Source: Nitrospirota bacterium (GTDB lineage Bacteria > Nitrospirota > Thermodesulfovibrionia > UBA6902). From it: a stretch of 64,000 nt of DNA. The notes beneath the pieces were generated by a model. The model saw nothing but the letters and a program-made list of their open reading frames with translations. It had not been told where the DNA came from and made no database searches. Below are positions 44,199-53,326 of this stretch, one piece after another. The position numbers and the translations under genes are program-made. The stretch is taken from NCBI GenBank assembly GCA_016234115.1, contig JACRHD010000049.1, forward strand, positions 1 through 64,000, given 5' to 3'. The number at the start of each line of letters is the position of its first letter. Position 1 is the stretch's first letter.

Positions 44199-44670
44199 CT
44201 TTCAATTAACCCGGGTCATTCATAAACTCCGGGAGGCATGATTCAAAAACATGTTGCTGCAATCCCTTGGCCGGAATTTTCGCGTGGTGTAAAAGTACAC
44301 TCTGTAACAGCAATATCTTAAAGAGCGAAAAGTCCTTACAAATAATGGCTCATCGTGGAAGAGTGTGGGTGATTTCAATAAAGAAACGCGTCATTCCCGC
44401 AGTCTGTTGAGCGGGAATCCATGGAATATAAGTACATTTCTTTTAATAAAATAAATTCTAACCGTTATCGCCATAAAGCTTTCAGGAAGACGGTAGTCAA
44501 AGGACGGAAATGCGGAAACAATTGCTTCTTAATCTGCTGGATTCCCGATTAAGAACTTCGGGAATGACGTTGTCTGGAAGCCATTTTAAACCTACACTCT
44601 TACGCGAAGACCCCAAATAATTTCATTGCTTTGAAGACGTTTTTCAATCATGCCTGCGGCAGTACGATAT

Positions 44671-46590
44671 TTATGAATAATCCGGGTCAAAATGCTTTTC
44701 AGAAGCAGGAAGATAAATGGTAAAGGTCGAGCCTTTTTCCGGTTCCGATTCCACCGATATATGTCCCTCATGACTTTTAATGATCGAATACGCCACCGAG
44801 AGACCCAGGCCATGTCCCGTGCCGCGCGTCGTAAAATAGGGGTCGAATATCTTCTGCAGATTTTCTCTCGGTATGCCAGTTCCCTCGTCCCGCACGGATA
44901 CTTTTACATACCTCGTATCACGCGAAGACTCACCCGTGCCTGAGCTCATGATTGTGTTCTCCGCGCTGACCTGTATGATGCCGCCTTCAGGCATGGCTTG
45001 CCGGGCGTTGATGACAATATTGCGGATTACCTGGCATATCTGTCCCTCATCCGCTTCGACGGGCCAGAGAGGTTCTTCAATGTTATATATGCATTTGACA
45101 TGAGAGTCCCGCAGCGTATCGTCGGCGGCCCCACGGACAAGTCCCGCAATATTTGTCGGCTTCCTGACCGGGGCCCCGCCTTCGGCAAAAGTCAGGAGTT
45201 GCCGGGTAAGGCCTGCCGCGCTCCGTATCGCTTTTCGGGTCGCTTCCAGGAATTCATGCGCCGCGCCGTCGATCTCGATGTGCTTCATCGCGAGATAAAT
45301 ATTGTTCGTCATGGCCGTCAGCAGGTTGTTAAAATCATGCGCTATCCCTCCGGCAAGTATACCTACCGACTCGAGTTTATGTCTTCTCCGGAGCTCGTCC
45401 TCCAGATCTCTCTTCATCGTGATGTCCCGAATGGCAGTAATCCTGAGAACGCGATCTCTGGAAGAAAAGGTCTTTCCGTAAACTTCAACAGGAAACTGTT
45501 TACCGTCTTTTTTCACGCATACGGACTCATACGGCCTGTCGTACCCCGAGGCGATTTTCTTCATCGCGTCCTCGCGGTATTCGGGCGCTATCAATACCGA
45601 CACGTCCAGCCCCGTCATTTCGGAGGGCGAATACCCGAAGATTTTCGCGAAGGCTTCATTCGTTTCCAGGAACACGCCCTTCTCAGAGACTGCGATTCCG
45701 TCAAAAGCGACCTCCGCCAGGAGCCGGTACCTTTTCTCCGCCTCTTTACTGTCCTCCTCCACCTTCTCCCGCTCCATGATTTCCTGCCGGAGACCGGCAT
45801 TCGCGGCCGTCAGCTCCGCGGTGCGGTCTTTCACCAGTTCCTCAAGGCCCTCTCTCTGAAGCATCAGCTCCCCTTCCGCTTTTTTGCGCTCCGCAATCTC
45901 GCAGGAGAGCTCTTTATTGAGTTTCTCCAGATCGTCTTTTGCCGAAGACAGATATGTAACAAGACTGCTGTTTTCAAAGCGGAGACGCAGGGACGCGACC
46001 GTCACCCGGCTGATGCGATAGGCAATCCCCGTAATGAGAACAAGAAAGAGCAGAGACATTCCCCCCATTGCCAGGTGAATATCGTCGCCGAAGGACAGGA
46101 AACGGACAATCAAAGGCGTTAGGGAAAGCGCTGCATACGCAATAAATGCCTCCATAACAACCGAGTAAGCGCCGGCTGCTCCGATCGCCATACCACCCAG
46201 CACAAAGGCAAGAAATGCCTGATGAGGAAACGATGTTTCAGGGAAAAGAAAGACGACGGCGCAACCCCATGCTGCGCCGGATGCAGCCGCTCCAGCCACG
46301 AACCTCAGCCCCCACTTCCTGTAATCGGACGGTTCAGCAGATGCACGCCTGAACTTGCCGAGCTGCGCGAACCGCGCAGTCGTTATCAGCACGATGCAGG
46401 TAAACCAGGCAAGCAGCGCATTATGCGGCGCGACATTTCGCAGGATAAGCGCCAGGACCGCCGAATTGATCAAACTCGCTATGAGCCCCACGGGCGCGAT
46501 CTTGTACAAAAGCCTGACCTGCTCCGCGTAGAGCTGCGGATTCTCACGGGAAACGGAACTTCTCTCCGACCGGTCTGGAAGAATTGTCAT
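44671..46590 (-). CDS. membrane PAS sensor histidine kinase
   Basis: The product is 639 residues. About six N-terminal helices (residues 25-195) are followed by a long coiled coil. A PAS domain (RYRLLAEVAFDGIAVSEKGV...RDIT, about 295-410), a HisKA with GGIAHDFNNLLTAMTNN (His near 433) and a HATPase (NIVINARQAMPEG, DEGTGIPRENL, GTGHGLGLSVAYSI) complete it. The DFNNLL form is typical of NtrB-like kinases. ATG 46590 is used; an upstream in-frame start at 46638 exists. No response regulator is adjacent. Confidence 0.92.
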   Translation of the reverse strand: MTILPDRSERSSVSRENPQLYAEQVRLLYKIAPVGLIASLINSAVLALILRNVAPHNALLAWFTCIVLITTARFAQLGKFRRASAEPSDYRKWGLRFVAGAAASGAAWGCAVVFLFPETSFPHQAFLAFVLGGMAIGAAGAYSVVMEAFIAYAALSLTPLIVRFLSFGDDIHLAMGGMSLLFLVLITGIAYRISRVTVASLRLRFENSSLVTYLSSAKDDLEKLNKELSCEIAERKKAEGELMLQREGLEELVKDRTAELTAANAGLRQEIMEREKVEEDSKEAEKRYRLLAEVAFDGIAVSEKGVFLETNEAFAKIFGYSPSEMTGLDVSVLIAPEYREDAMKKIASGYDRPYESVCVKKDGKQFPVEVYGKTFSSRDRVLRITAIRDITMKRDLEDELRRRHKLESVGILAGGIAHDFNNLLTAMTNNIYLAMKHIEIDGAAHEFLEATRKAIRSAAGLTRQLLTFAEGGAPVRKPTNIAGLVRGAADDTLRDSHVKCIYNIEEPLWPVEADEGQICQVIRNIVINARQAMPEGGIIQVSAENTIMSSGTGESSRDTRYVKVSVRDEGTGIPRENLQKIFDPYFTTRGTGHGLGLSVAYSIIKSHEGHISVESEPEKGSTFTIYLPASEKHFDPDYS

Positions 46591-46738
46591 ATGACTCACC
46601 CTTCTCTTTGCCTGCAGCGCATAATTCATGGACTGCAAACGAAAGCTGTTCTTACGGATAAATAATTTTCGAGAGACCAGGTTACTGAGATGGAACGGCA
46701 GCGGTCAACGCTACAAAAAAGCCCTCATTACCGACAAC

Positions 46739-46770
46739 ACTTTGGCAGTAATTTTTCCCACTGCCAAAGT
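46739..46770. repeat. 11-bp perfect inverted repeat
   Basis: ACTTTGGCAGT (46739-46749) and ACTGCCAAAGT (46760-46770) have a 10-base centre. It lies between the stop of the small membrane protein gene (46828) and the kinase start, both on the minus strand. It could be an operator for the kinase gene or a weak terminator. Confidence 0.7.
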
Positions 46771-46827
46771 ATAACATAATCCCGGCTTGAGCGCTTTAAA
46801 AAAATTCCCGGCTTGCGAACAAACGGG

Positions 46828-47046
46828 TCACCTTTTTTTGTCCGTCAACAGAAGGATGACCCCGACAGCAATCGCCCCAGCTCCAGCCCAGGCAGGGACG
46901 TCTACTGTCTCTTTCTCTTTGACCTTGATCTCCAGCGGCCCGAGTTGTGTTTTGTGGGTCTCTTTGGTATATGTGAACTGACCATAGACCAGCCCGGCAG
47001 TGCCGGCAACGACCAGCAATATTGCCATGATCCTGCGTTTGCTCAA
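46828..47046 (-). CDS. small two-helix membrane protein (DUF3185-like)
   Basis: The product is 72 residues. An N-terminal helix (IMAILLVVAGTAGLVYG) and a C-terminal helix (AWAGAGAIAVGVILLL) flank a beta-type loop (LGPLEIKVKEKETVDVP). This arrangement is seen in DUF3185 proteins of unknown function. GGAGG precedes the ATG. Confidence 0.72.
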   Translation of the reverse strand: MSKRRIMAILLVVAGTAGLVYGQFTYTKETHKTQLGPLEIKVKEKETVDVPAWAGAGAIAVGVILLLTDKKR

Positions 47047-47262
47047 TTGTCTTCACCTCCGGAGGATCTACGGGCTTATCACATCATAAAATGACCTGGA
47101 GTTGACCGCACGCCACATCAACCCGGCGCCTTCATTTATTAATTTATCAGAATCTCAGCAGATGTCAAGCGTCACTTTCATTCTCCGCCTACCGGGACGA
47201 ATTCAGTACATGAGCGCAGACCGCCCCTTGCAGGGGGCCTGCCCCTGCGGAAACAGCCATTT

Positions 47263-48558
47263 TCAGGCACGGACGTCCGGCATCTTGCGCGCTTTGTTCC
47301 TGTAGCTGAAATTGGCCCCGATGCGGATGGCGATATTGCGCGGGCTTCGCAGGCTCCTCTTGAGCATGTTCTTTAACTTGTACGTCTCTTTGAATATCCG
47401 GAAGTAGCCCTGCTGTAGTTCATCGGCGGTCATGTTTTTGGGTTTGAAGATGACTTCACCGGTATGATATTTTGACCAGTCCCTGTCGGTTATCCTTCCT
47501 TCTCTTTCCATGTCGGCGTAGAGTTTCGTTCCGGGAAAGGGCGTGAGAATGTGGAATTGCGCGGCGTCGACGTTGTTCTCCATGATGAAGTTGAACGTTC
47601 TGTCGAATACTGATGAATCGTCTTCGTCGAGTCCGAAGATGAAGCTGCCGATGATATTGATCCCCGCCCTGTGTATCATCCTGATCGCCTCTTTGTAGCC
47701 GTCCGGGGAGTTCCATGACTTGCTCATCTTTTTGAGATTATTTTCAGAGAGGGTCTCGAAGCCGATGAACGCGTATTTACCGCCGCTCTTTGAATAAAGC
47801 GAAAGCAGTTCCTCATCCTTTGCAAAATTAATGGTGGTCTGTCCTCCCCATATCCGCTTCATTGGTATAAGCGCGCGAAAAAGCTCCCTGGCGAATTTCG
47901 GATGGCCGGTGATATTGTCATCGACGAAGAAGAAGTCTTTTCCCTGAAACCCTTTTATCTCGTCGATAACTTCAGCCAAGGGTCTGGTCCTGAACTTGTT
48001 GCCGAAGAAGGCAGTGACCGCGCAGTACTCGCAGTTAAAGGGACAGCCGCGCGTGGCCTGTATTGTGTTGTATGACGTATAAATGCTCCTGTCGAGAAGC
48101 TCCCTGCGCGGCACGGGAATGCCTTTCATATCGATCAGGTTGTCTGCACGGTAAACGGGTTTGAGTGCCCCGTTTTCAAAGTCCTTAAGGAGGTCCTTCC
48201 ACACGTCTTCCGCTTCACCGACGACAACACTGTCTGCATGCTGAAGAGCTTCTTCAGGCAGGGCCGAGGCATGTATCCCGCCCATGACGACCTTTATCCC
48301 CTTCTGTCTGAAACCGTCGGCGATAGAGTACGCGCTTGGTATCTCGGCGGTAAAGGCAGTGATCCCGACCAGGTCAACCTTCCTGTCAAAATCAACGGCA
48401 GTCGTTCTCGCATCCAGTATCTCTACGTCCCAGTCCGAAGGCGTCAGCGCGGCAATCGCCGGCAGGCTCAGGCGCACAAATCCTGCCTTGCCCGTCCCCG
48501 ATACCTTCCCCCAGTAACCCCGTTCACTCTTCGGCAAGATCAAAAGCAGTCTTTTCAT
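47263..48558 (-). CDS. B12-binding radical SAM protein
   Basis: The product is 431 residues. A B12-binding-like N-terminal domain (VGITAFTAEIPSAYSIADGF, GIKVVMGGIHASALPEEAL, about 50-105) precedes the radical SAM core with GCPFNCEYCAV (CxxxCxxC, near 175). GSFIFGLDEDDSSVF and HILTPFPGTKLYADM continue the barrel. Members methylate or rearrange lipids, cofactors and natural products; the substrate is not predictable here. It stands alone. Confidence 0.92.
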   Translation of the reverse strand: MKRLLLILPKSERGYWGKVSGTGKAGFVRLSLPAIAALTPSDWDVEILDARTTAVDFDRKVDLVGITAFTAEIPSAYSIADGFRQKGIKVVMGGIHASALPEEALQHADSVVVGEAEDVWKDLLKDFENGALKPVYRADNLIDMKGIPVPRRELLDRSIYTSYNTIQATRGCPFNCEYCAVTAFFGNKFRTRPLAEVIDEIKGFQGKDFFFVDDNITGHPKFARELFRALIPMKRIWGGQTTINFAKDEELLSLYSKSGGKYAFIGFETLSENNLKKMSKSWNSPDGYKEAIRMIHRAGINIIGSFIFGLDEDDSSVFDRTFNFIMENNVDAAQFHILTPFPGTKLYADMEREGRITDRDWSKYHTGEVIFKPKNMTADELQQGYFRIFKETYKLKNMLKRSLRSPRNIAIRIGANFSYRNKARKMPDVRA

Positions 48559-48586
48559 TCAGGTTCCTTTATTACCTGCTATTATT

Positions 48587-48739
48587 GTCATTCCCGAGGT
48601 CGTTATCGGGAATCCATGGTTCGACAAGCTCATAGTTCGACAGGTTCACTACAACAAGTCGTGTTACCCTGAGCCTGTCGAAGGGTGGATTCCCGCTTAC
48701 TGACTGCCAACAGTAGGTGCTTTAGGCACGGGAATGACG
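48587..48739. repeat. composite repeat: ATTCCCG family enclosing CCTGAGCCTGTCGAAG
   Basis: The outer arms GTCATTCCCG and CGGGAATGAC enclose a TCGACAGG/CCTGTCGA block (family of 18338 and 33820) and the third copy of the 28-base core (48704-48731). The nesting suggests one element inserted into another. Only promoter-length sequence remains between it and valS. Confidence 0.8.
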
Positions 48740-48901
48740 TCTGTGCCTTATCCATATCATCCGGCAGAACTATTTTCGCGCGGCTCTATTGTATCATTGA
48801 AATTAACTTTAATAAAATGTCAAAATTACCTCTCTATTAGACATTCATCAATTTGTTTGAGATAATTCACATAGCGTTCACTACAGGAGACAAAATCAGA
48901 C

Positions 48902-51574
48902 ATGCTTGAAAAACGATATGAGCCGAAGGACATTGAAAAGAAGTGGTATGACTTCTGGATTGAAAAAAATTATTTCAGGGCCGAAGCGAAAAGCGACAAG
49001 CCTTCCTACTGCATAGTCATCCCACCTCCGAATGTCACCGGCTCCCTGCACATAGGACACGCGCTCGACGTCACCCTTCAGGACATAATGATTCGCTGGA
49101 AGAGGATGTCGGGTTTCAATACCCTGTGGCTTCCGGGGACGGACCATGCCGGAATCGCAACCCAGAACGTAGTGGAGAAGGACCTCCAGAAACAGGGGAC
49201 CGACAGGCACAAACTCGGCAGGGAGAAGTTTATCGAGAAAGTATGGGAATGGAAGAAGCTCTACGGGGGCACGATCATAAACCAGTTGAAGAGCATGGGC
49301 TCCTCGTGCGACTGGAGCAGGGAGAGGTTTACCCTCGACGAAGGGTTGTCGCGGGCGGTGAGGGAAGTGTTCGTCAGGCTTTATGAAGAAGGGCTGATCT
49401 ACAGGGGGGAATATCTCATCAACTGGTGCCCGAGGTGCCATACCGCGTTGGCCGATCTCGAGGTGGAGCATGAAGACAAACAGGGAAAGCTTTACTACAT
49501 TAAATATAATTTCACGGACGGCGGCGGGTTTATCACTGTCGCCACAACGAGACCGGAAACATATCTTGGCGATACCGCTGTTGCTGTAAATCCGGAAGAC
49601 GAAAGATACAGTCATCTGATCGGTAAAAAGGTGAGGCTGCCGGTTATCAACAGGGACGTCCCGGTCATTGCGGACGATTTCGTGGATTCCGCCTTCGGCA
49701 CCGGCGCGGTGAAGGTGACTCCCGCTCATGACCCCAATGACTTTGAAATAGGCAAAAGGCACTGCCTGCCTTTTATCAATATTCTCACCGGCGACGGCAG
49801 GATGTCGGAGGCAGCCGGCCCTTATAAGGGACAGGACAGGTTTGAATGCAGGAAGAACGTCCTGAAGGACCTCGAAGATACCGGTCATATCGAAAAGGTC
49901 GCGGACCACGCGATGTCAATCGGCCACTGTTACAGATGCAAAACTATTGTCGAGCCCTATCTCTCAAAACAGTGGTTCGTGAAAATAAAACCCCTTGCGG
50001 AAGAGGCGATCAGGGTCGTGAAGGAAGGACAGGTAAAAGTCATTCCGTCCGGGTGGGAGAACAGCTACTTCGACTGGATGGAAAACATCAAAGACTGGTG
50101 CATATCACGGCAGATATGGTGGGGACACAGGATCCCGGTGTGGTACTGCGAGGCATGTTCGGAAATTATCGTGGCAAGAGAGACGCCCGCAAAGTGCAAA
50201 TGCGGCAGTAAGGAACTTGTGCAGGACAATGACGTTCTCGATACCTGGTTCTCGTCGGCTCTCTGGCCTTTTTCAACATTAGGCTGGCCTGACGACACTG
50301 ACGAGCTGAAGACTTTTTATCCTACCAGCGTCCTGATAACGGGTTTCGATATCCTTTTCTTCTGGGTCGCCAGGATGGTAATGATGGGACAGAAGTTCAT
50401 GAACAGGGAGCCGTTCAGACACGTCTACATTCACGCCCTGATCCGGGACGCTGAAGGCCAGAAGATGAGCAAGTCGAAGGGCAACGTGGTGGACCCGCTG
50501 AAGATGACCGAAAAATACGGCACCGACGCCTTCAGGTTTACATTGGCCGCTTATGCCGCCCAGGGGAGGGACATCAAATTCTCCGAGCAGAGGGTCGAAG
50601 GATACAGGCATTTCCTTAACAAGATATGGAACGTGGCGAGATTTATATCGATGAATGTAAAAGAAGACACGGAAATTATAACAATGGAAGAAATCCGCAG
50701 GGGCAGTTCACGAACTCCCCCTACATTGGCCGACCGGTGGATACTCAGCCGTCTTTCATCCGTAATCTCGGAAGTAAACACGGCTCTTAACGAGTACAGG
50801 TTCAATGACGCCGCAGGCGCGCTGTACCAGTTCATATGGCATGAACTCTGCGACTGGTACGTCGAGATGATAAAACCTGAATTGTACGGCGAGAATGCCG
50901 GGGCGAAGAATATCGCGGTCAGCACGTTAGTGCACGTCTTTGAAGAATCCCTTGCGCTTCTGCACCCAGTTATGCCTTTCATCACTGAAGAAATCTGGCA
51001 GCAGTTGCCGTGCGGCAAGGGCGCTGAGAGCCTCTGCATCCGTAAATATCCCGCCGCAGCGGACGGCCTTACGGACCGTGACGCCGAAGAAAAGATGAAT
51101 ACCGTTATGGACGCGGTTATCGGGATCAGAAACATCAGGGGTGAACTGAACCTGTCGCCGTCTCTCGAACTTCAGGCCCTGATAAAGGTGTCGGACCATT
51201 CGGAAGGTATATTGAAGGAGAACATTTCATATATCGAAAAACTGGCCCGGACAAAAGATGTAAAAATAGGCAGGGAGCTCCATCATCCCAAAAACTCGGC
51301 CTCCACGGTCAAACCGGACATGGAGATATTTGTCCCGCTTGAAGGGCTGTTCGACATTGACGCCGAGATCATCAGGCTGACCAAAGAGACGGCAAAGGTT
51401 GAAGAGGACATTCAGTTTGTGCAGAAGAAACTTTCGAATGAGAATTTTATCAGCAAGGCGCCCCCCCAGGTCGTCGAGGAAAATAAAGCGAAGTACGAAG
51501 AATACCTCGCGAAGAAGCAGTCCATCCGGAACAATATCGATAAACTTGATCAATGGAGGAAAGCCGATGAGTAA
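48902..51574 (+). CDS. valS: valyl-tRNA synthetase
   Basis: The product is 890 residues. PPPNVTGSLHIGHALDVTLQ (about 41-60) has the HIGH motif and KMSKSKGNVVDP (near 520) the KMSKS loop. Editing domain TTRPETYLGDTAVAVNPED, anticodon domain and C-terminal coiled arm (DIDAEIIRLTKETAKVEED) are all present. Residues about 599-608 (RRGSSRTPPT), just before LADRWILSRL, are encoded by a 28-base palindrome of an intergenic repeat family. Start ATG after AGGAGAC. It overlaps the next gene by 8 bases. Confidence 0.97.
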   Translation: MLEKRYEPKDIEKKWYDFWIEKNYFRAEAKSDKPSYCIVIPPPNVTGSLHIGHALDVTLQDIMIRWKRMSGFNTLWLPGTDHAGIATQNVVEKDLQKQGTDRHKLGREKFIEKVWEWKKLYGGTIINQLKSMGSSCDWSRERFTLDEGLSRAVREVFVRLYEEGLIYRGEYLINWCPRCHTALADLEVEHEDKQGKLYYIKYNFTDGGGFITVATTRPETYLGDTAVAVNPEDERYSHLIGKKVRLPVINRDVPVIADDFVDSAFGTGAVKVTPAHDPNDFEIGKRHCLPFINILTGDGRMSEAAGPYKGQDRFECRKNVLKDLEDTGHIEKVADHAMSIGHCYRCKTIVEPYLSKQWFVKIKPLAEEAIRVVKEGQVKVIPSGWENSYFDWMENIKDWCISRQIWWGHRIPVWYCEACSEIIVARETPAKCKCGSKELVQDNDVLDTWFSSALWPFSTLGWPDDTDELKTFYPTSVLITGFDILFFWVARMVMMGQKFMNREPFRHVYIHALIRDAEGQKMSKSKGNVVDPLKMTEKYGTDAFRFTLAAYAAQGRDIKFSEQRVEGYRHFLNKIWNVARFISMNVKEDTEIITMEEIRRGSSRTPPTLADRWILSRLSSVISEVNTALNEYRFNDAAGALYQFIWHELCDWYVEMIKPELYGENAGAKNIAVSTLVHVFEESLALLHPVMPFITEEIWQQLPCGKGAESLCIRKYPAAADGLTDRDAEEKMNTVMDAVIGIRNIRGELNLSPSLELQALIKVSDHSEGILKENISYIEKLARTKDVKIGRELHHPKNSASTVKPDMEIFVPLEGLFDIDAEIIRLTKETAKVEEDIQFVQKKLSNENFISKAPPQVVEENKAKYEEYLAKKQSIRNNIDKLDQWRKADE
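50697..50724. repeat. GTAGGGGC-family palindrome inside valS
   Basis: GCAGGGGCAGTTC-AC-GAACTCCCCCTAC differs from an ideal copy at two positions. It is in frame and encodes a Gly/Ser/Arg/Pro-rich insertion between two valS domains. Confidence 0.75.
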
Positions 51575-52052
51575 GGAGCCCGTTGTTTTGGAAAGAGGGG
51601 AGGCCCAGGTCGTGGAGGGGGAATTCATCAATATAAAAAAGAGTTCAGTCCGCTCGGTCGAAGGCGGGCACGTTGAAATGCAGCAGTCGTGCGCCCTCAC
51701 GGTTGACGGAGAGAATGTGGACATTACACAGAGCGCCGCGTGCGTCGTAAAGGCCCGGGACGCGTACCTGAACAACGCGATCAGCATGATATCCGTTTCA
51801 GGAGACGCTTCTTTACAGACCGCCTGTTCTCTTGTCACCGTAGCGGGAGAACGTATAAGCAGGGTCGACAGGAGCGCCGTCGGGGTAATGGCAGCTAATA
51901 AGATAGAGGCGGAAAACACGACCTCTCTTCTCATGCTGGCGCGCCATGTCGAAGGCAATGTAAAGACGGTCATGGACTGGCGCTCTGCGCTGGCCTTAGG
52001 CGCGGCCTTCGGAGGGGTGTATGGACTGTTTAAACTATTATCGAAAAAATAA
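51567..52052 (+). CDS. beta-repeat protein with C-terminal membrane helix, unknown function
   Basis: The product is 161 residues. Repeating units such as GHVEMQQSCALTV, ENVDITQSAACVV and GDASLQTACSLVTV resemble a short beta-helix. The C-terminus is a single hydrophobic segment (ALALGAAFGGVYGLFKLL) followed by SKK, so the protein would be tail-anchored. The ATG at 51567 follows GGAGGA and overlaps the valS stop, suggesting coupled expression. No family recognised; the beta-helix character recalls bactofilins without matching them. Confidence 0.75.
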   Translation: MSKEPVVLERGEAQVVEGEFINIKKSSVRSVEGGHVEMQQSCALTVDGENVDITQSAACVVKARDAYLNNAISMISVSGDASLQTACSLVTVAGERISRVDRSAVGVMAANKIEAENTTSLLMLARHVEGNVKTVMDWRSALALGAAFGGVYGLFKLLSKK

Positions 52053-52054
52053 TT

Positions 52055-52124
52055 AACCACAGAGACACAGAGGCACGGAGAAAGAAGAAGAAAATTGATT
52101 TTCTCTGTGTCTCCGTGGTTTAAA
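52055..52124. repeat. ACCACAGAGACACAGAGG palindromic repeat
   Basis: The left arm TTAACCACAGAGACACAGAG and the right arm TCTCTGTGTCTCCGTGGTTT flank a GA-rich centre. Same family as 14042. Confidence 0.72.
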
Positions 52125-52133
52125 TGAAATACG

Positions 52134-52979
52134 ATGAATAACGCACATTTCATAGACGTCATCCTTCTCAATGCCCTGCACGAGGACATCGGCATCCTCG
52201 ATGTAACGACGTCCGCGCTCATTCCCGCAAATCATGTCTCCGATGCCGCCATTATCGCAAAGGGTGATTTTATTCTCGCCGGACTTCCATTTGCAGAGAG
52301 GGTCTTTCACCTTACGGACAGTAAAATTAAATTCAGGGCCCTCAAAAAAGAAGGCGGCAGGATAAAGGCAGGAGACATTATCGCAAAGCTGACCGGGAAG
52401 ACGGCGAACCTGCTGATGGCCGAAAGGACCGCCCTTAATCTCCTTCAGAGGCTTTCCGGGATAGCGACTCTTACCGGCAATTATGTTAAGAGCGTAAAAG
52501 GTCTCAAGGCAAAAATTGCCGACACGAGAAAGACGGCCCCGGGACTCAGGTACTTTGACAAATACGCGGTGAAGACCGGGGGCGGACACAATCACCGCTA
52601 TGGTCTCTTCGACGGCGTTCTTATCAAGGACAACCACATTGCGGCGGCGGGAGGAGTGGCAAAGGCGGTAAAAATTGCCCGCGCCCGCGCGCACCATCTG
52701 ATGAAGATCGAAGTGGAAGTGAAAAATATCACGGAAGTGAACGAAGCACTGTCCGCCGCTGCGGATATTATCATGCTCGATAATATGAGCGGCGGCGACA
52801 TGAAGAAGGCCGTGAGCGTTATCAGGCGGAGAAATCCCGGCGTCATAATTGAAGCGTCGGGGAATGTGACCCTTGATGATGTCCGTTCAATCGCTGAAAC
52901 AGGAGTAGACCTGATATCCGTCGGCGCCCTCACGCATTCAGCGCCCGCAGCCGATATCAGTTTGAAGATAGCGTCGTAA
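52134..52979 (+). CDS. nadC: nicotinate-nucleotide pyrophosphorylase (quinolinate phosphoribosyltransferase)
   Basis: It makes nicotinate mononucleotide from quinolinate and PRPP in de novo NAD synthesis. The product is 281 residues. HEDIGILDVTTSALIP (N-terminal), ERTALNLLQRLSGIAT, DTRKTAPGLRYFDKYAVKTG (about 138-157), HNHRYGLFDGVLIKDNHI and EASGNVTL are family signatures. The enzyme uses PRPP made by Prs. No nadA or nadB in the window. Confidence 0.96.
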   Translation: MNNAHFIDVILLNALHEDIGILDVTTSALIPANHVSDAAIIAKGDFILAGLPFAERVFHLTDSKIKFRALKKEGGRIKAGDIIAKLTGKTANLLMAERTALNLLQRLSGIATLTGNYVKSVKGLKAKIADTRKTAPGLRYFDKYAVKTGGGHNHRYGLFDGVLIKDNHIAAAGGVAKAVKIARARAHHLMKIEVEVKNITEVNEALSAAADIIMLDNMSGGDMKKAVSVIRRRNPGVIIEASGNVTLDDVRSIAETGVDLISVGALTHSAPAADISLKIAS

Positions 52980-53013
52980 AGGTCAGCGCCACCCCCCGGG
53001 AAACCTGTATTAT

Positions 53014-53199
53014 GTAACCCTTCACAGTGAAGGGTGGGGACCGGGTTATCCCCCTCTTTGAAAAAGAGGGGTAAGGGGAGATTTTTTGATGGATATTTTT
53101 ATCACAAAATCCCCCTTCATCCCCCTTTTTCAAAGGGGGAAATAACATTACCCCATCTAATAAAGAGAGGGTAACTACCACCCTTCACTGAATGGTTAC
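53014..53199. repeat. long nested palindrome between nadC and the cytochrome gene
   Basis: The outer arms GTAACCCTTCAC and CCCTTCACTGAATGGTTAC enclose an inner hairpin. There TCCCCCTCTTTGAAAAAGAG pairs with itself, and AATCCCCCTTCATCCCCC pairs imperfectly with GGGGTAAGGGGAGATT. The rest of 52980-53326 contains only A/T-rich sequence; no promoter or gene is clear. Confidence 0.7.
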
Positions 53200-53326
53200 T
53201 ATGCCATGAAGATTTTACTTGTCAAATGACGGCTGAATTGAGTATATTTGTGAATCGGTGATTTGGGGCTCAAAAAACGTTTATTAATTACACCGGCGGA
53301 CAGATCATAACTGAAAGAGACTAAAT

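Noticed and set aside
44998-46122. Long open frame (374 codons) on the plus strand opposite the PAS kinase
   Set aside because: It is antisense to a gene with intact kinase motifs, has no family features, and follows the codon shadow.
48896-49909. Long open frame opposite valS, and similar ones opposite leuA (33855-34856) and ilvC (31222-31923)
   Set aside because: All lie inside highly conserved genes on the other strand and show no domain, signal or ribosome-binding site.
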